From UBA11865 sp035686605 (GTDB lineage Bacteria; Chloroflexota; Anaerolineae; Promineifilales; Promineifilaceae): a stretch of DNA of 36,283 nucleotides. The position numbers and the translations under genes were made by a program. This document shows positions 33,853-36,283 of this stretch, one piece after another. Each line of letters starts with the position of its first letter. Within the stretch, counting starts at the first letter, position 1. The stretch covers positions 1-36,283 of the forward strand of contig DASRZI010000087.1 of the NCBI GenBank assembly GCA_035686605.1, in the 5' to 3' direction. The notes below the pieces were generated by a model. That model was not told the DNA's origin. It did no database searches and saw only the letters and a list, made by a program, of their open reading frames with translations.

Positions 33853-36283
33853 TCAATCCTCGTCGAGTGCCGAAGCACGCCATCGAACTTCAACGCGCGT
33901 CCCCTCTCCTGGCTGACTATTGATATCCAGCTCTGCTCCGATTGCCTGTGCTCGTTCATTGATAATCTTCAAACCCATTCGATCTTGGGAGACCTGGTCT
34001 GTGTCATATCCCCGCCCGTTGTCGGTAACGGATAGAGACACTACGTCACCTTCCACGCAGCCGCTGAGTTTGACATCGACTACCGAGGCTCGAGCATGTT
34101 TCATGACATTGTTCAGCGATTCCTGGGCGATACGATAAAGCGCGATCCGGATCTGCACCGGTAAAGGACACGGTCTCTCAATAGTTGTGTTTATTGGCAC
34201 ACCAGTCCGGCCTGTGACTGCCTCCGATAGCTGGAGCAGGAGATCCGGAAGCTCAGATTCCTCCAAGGCAATCGGTCGAAGCTCAAGCAGCAAGGTCCGC
34301 ATTTCTGCCAGCGCGCCCCGAGTTAGTTGGCGCAGCTCCTGCAGTAAATTCTGACCCTCTGAAGGGTTGCTCTCGTAAATTAAGGGCAAGGTTTCTGCTA
34401 TTAAGCTAGCGGAGAAGAGAGTCTGGGTGACGGCGTCATGAAGGTCACGAGCCAGACGATTCCGTTCTGTCGCCACGGCGGTTTCTTCTGCTTGAGCCCG
34501 AAGTCTGTCATTAGCGATGGCCAAGGCTGCTTGATCGGCAAAGGTTGAGCCTAACTCGAGATCGTCTTCACTAAACTTTCGTTCTTCTGTATAGAACATT
34601 AAGAGTCCGCCGTAGATCTCGTCCCCTAAGTGCAAGGGCACGCCTAACAAAGCCTGGTGCAACGATATGGCTGCGGGTTGGATCTTCGGATGGTCCGACC
34701 AGTAAGCCTCTAGGTTGGGCATGATTAGCGGTTGTTTGCTCTGCAAGCCATCATCTATCCATTCATTAGTGATAGTCAATAGGGCGATTCCGGGTGAATA
34801 CCGAATCTGTCCCCCCTCATTGGTGGCGATTATCGTAATCTGTTCTGCGACATTCTTGGCTGAAATTTCCTGGCGGAAAATGATGGCATCTTCCGCATCC
34901 GTTAGCCGCGCAGCCTGGTCAACAATATAGTGCAAACTCTCTTCCAGAGATTGGCTCGAGTTTAGTATTACCAATATCTCTCGCAGCACCTCAGCTATTT
35001 CCCTCCGCTGCTCCACCTCGGAGGTACGCGACACTACTTGAGCTTCCAGCTCGCGAGTTCTAGCTTCAGTTGACCGGGTTCTTAGCCGCACCGCAATAAA
35101 CACGACTGCCCCAAACAGAATTGCGACCAAGAGTAAAAACCACCAAGTTCGCCAGTAGGGATAGGCCATGGAGATATTAATGGCTGTTCCATCTGTATTC
35201 CAGATCCCATCGCTATTTGTACCGGCAACCCGAAATGTGTACTCTCCAGGGGGTAGATTGGTATAAGTCGCATGACGTCGATTACCGATGTAATTCCACT
35301 CCTCGTCAAAACCCTCCATTATGTATGCGTACTGATTGTCTTCTGGAGTCGAGAAATGGAGGGAGGCCATATCGAACGAGATAGATGTATCTCCCCGGTT
35401 CAACTTAACATGATCCAATTGGATTATTGGCTTGGGTATCCGTGAATCTTCACCGTGCTCCACATCTTGATTCATGATCTGGAATTCGGTAACAACGATT
35501 GGTGGGATATACGGATTGTTGGTTATTTCATCCGGATAAAAATGATTGTATCCATTGATTCCACCGAAGAACATCTGGCCATCATCGCTTTGATAAGCCG
35601 AGCGAACATTGAATTCCAGGGCTTGAACACCGTCGCCTGTATCGAAGCTGACAAAGGAACCATCAGATGGTGTAAAGCGGGTGATGCCTCTGTTGGAGCT
35701 AAACCATAAGTTTCCATGACTGTCTTCGAGGATTCCATATACCGCATTGTCAGGGAGCCCGTCTTCTTGGTCATATCGAACGAAAGTGCCATCCTCAGCC
35801 ACAAAGCGATTTAGGCCATTCTGGGTTCCGACCCATAGTGTTCCTGAACTATCTTCATATACAGCCAAGACATATTCGTTGCTCAAGGAATTTGGATCGT
35901 CGGGATCGTGTTTGTAGTATTCAATTTCCCCTGAATCACGATCAAATCTACCAAGCCCTGCCAATGTGCCCAGCCAAAAATGTCCGGCTTTGTCTTCATA
36001 GAAAGTTTGAATGTTGTCGGGTCCGATATTGTCGATCCGCTCTTCGTCGTCAAACAGGAAGTGGGAAAAGGTTTCATTCTTTGGATCGTATTTATCGAAT
36101 CCTCCACCAGCGGTGCCAATCCATAAATCTCCCCTACTGTCCTCGAAGATGTCCTGAATGATTGGAAAGCCCAGTCCGCTCTCGTTGTTTGGACTGAACA
36201 CATGACTATCGAAGTTATCTGATTCCGGTACATATCGACTCAAACCACCATAGGTGCTGATCCAAATGTTCCCGAACCGATCT
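33853..36283 (-). CDS. Extracytoplasmic propeller sensor histidine kinase 2 (5' end outside window)
   Basis: The visible 809 codons hold about six Reg_prop repeats (DLWIGTAGGGFDKYD type), a Y_Y_Y domain with DNQYAYIMEGFDEEWNYIG, one membrane helix (about 35090-35160), a coiled coil, a GAF-like domain and the kinase core. The HisKA_3 His codon is at 34438-34440 (LARDLHDAVTQTL), with HATPase motifs ESLNNVMKHA and DNGRGYD. The N-terminus and first propellers lie beyond the right edge, as the frame is open to base 36282. It is a paralogue of sensor kinase 1, with almost the same catalytic motifs and the same downstream partner type. The last residues ALDED end at the TGA at 33853-33855. Confidence 0.92.
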   Translation of the reverse strand, partial: DRFGNIWISTYGGLSRYVPESDNFDSHVFSPNNESGLGFPIIQDIFEDSRGDLWIGTAGGGFDKYDPKNETFSHFLFDDEERIDNIGPDNIQTFYEDKAGHFWLGTLAGLGRFDRDSGEIEYYKHDPDDPNSLSNEYVLAVYEDSSGTLWVGTQNGLNRFVAEDGTFVRYDQEDGLPDNAVYGILEDSHGNLWFSSNRGITRFTPSDGSFVSFDTGDGVQALEFNVRSAYQSDDGQMFFGGINGYNHFYPDEITNNPYIPPIVVTEFQIMNQDVEHGEDSRIPKPIIQLDHVKLNRGDTSISFDMASLHFSTPEDNQYAYIMEGFDEEWNYIGNRRHATYTNLPPGEYTFRVAGTNSDGIWNTDGTAINISMAYPYWRTWWFLLLVAILFGAVVFIAVRLRTRSTEARTRELEAQVVSRTSEVEQRREIAEVLREILVILNSSQSLEESLHYIVDQAARLTDAEDAIIFRQEISAKNVAEQITIIATNEGGQIRYSPGIALLTITNEWIDDGLQSKQPLIMPNLEAYWSDHPKIQPAAISLHQALLGVPLHLGDEIYGGLLMFYTEERKFSEDDLELGSTFADQAALAIANDRLRAQAEETAVATERNRLARDLHDAVTQTLFSASLIAETLPLIYESNPSEGQNLLQELRQLTRGALAEMRTLLLELRPIALEESELPDLLLQLSEAVTGRTGVPINTTIERPCPLPVQIRIALYRIAQESLNNVMKHARASVVDVKLSGCVEGDVVSLSVTDNGRGYDTDQVSQDRMGLKIINERAQAIGAELDINSQPGEGTRVEVRWRASALDED

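Overview
The window looks like a chromosomal segment of a member of the Chloroflexota (Anaerolineae/Caldilineae-like). This is inference. The main pointers are the oligopeptide-binding lipoprotein with a charged linker of repeated EVTR-VVT-type units after its lipid-anchor cysteine, extracytoplasmic beta-propeller sensor kinases paired with separate NarL/LuxR-type regulators, many lipoproteins, moderate GC and Shine-Dalgarno-led genes. No rRNA, tRNA, CRISPR array, insertion sequence or phage gene was seen.

Layout. Positions 1-2162 (+ strand) hold the end of a xylulokinase-type sugar kinase, a uridine phosphorylase and a GNAT acetyltransferase. From 2298 to the right edge every gene lies on the - strand. 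Read in the direction of transcription (right to left), the order is: propeller sensor kinase 2 (cut by the window edge) and its regulator; a small glycine-zipper protein, a DUF4870 protein, a receiver-only protein and a PH-domain membrane protein; a beta-lactamase-fold lipoprotein; ABC exporter B (ATPase and two permeases); a broken alpha/beta-hydrolase gene; propeller sensor kinase 1 and its regulator; a peptide importer (binding protein and two permeases); a second receiver-only protein; a small membrane protein; a GyrI-like protein; ABC exporter A (ATPase and two permeases); a DUF1624 acyltransferase; an M29-type aminopeptidase lipoprotein; an APH-fold kinase; a DUF4177 protein; a CMD-fold protein coupled to a DUF885 lipoprotein.

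The most striking point is that one gene order occurs twice in the same orientation: sensor kinase, LuxR regulator, receiver-only protein, then ABC ATPase, permease 1, permease 2. Different genes are inserted between these elements in each copy. I read this as an old tandem duplication of a sensing-and-export module. A shared 18-bp inverted-repeat motif (ATTAGCCA-N2-TGGCTAAT type) lies upstream of both ABC exporters and upstream of the glycine-zipper/DUF4870/receiver/PH operon. It is a candidate binding site for the two near-identical LuxR-type output domains.

Likely joint role (inference): outer-surface propeller sensors detect an external ligand, probably a polymer or peptide. Two similar regulators then control exporters and an envelope module, while surface lipoprotein hydrolases (M29, DUF885, beta-lactamase fold) and the peptide importer handle external peptides.
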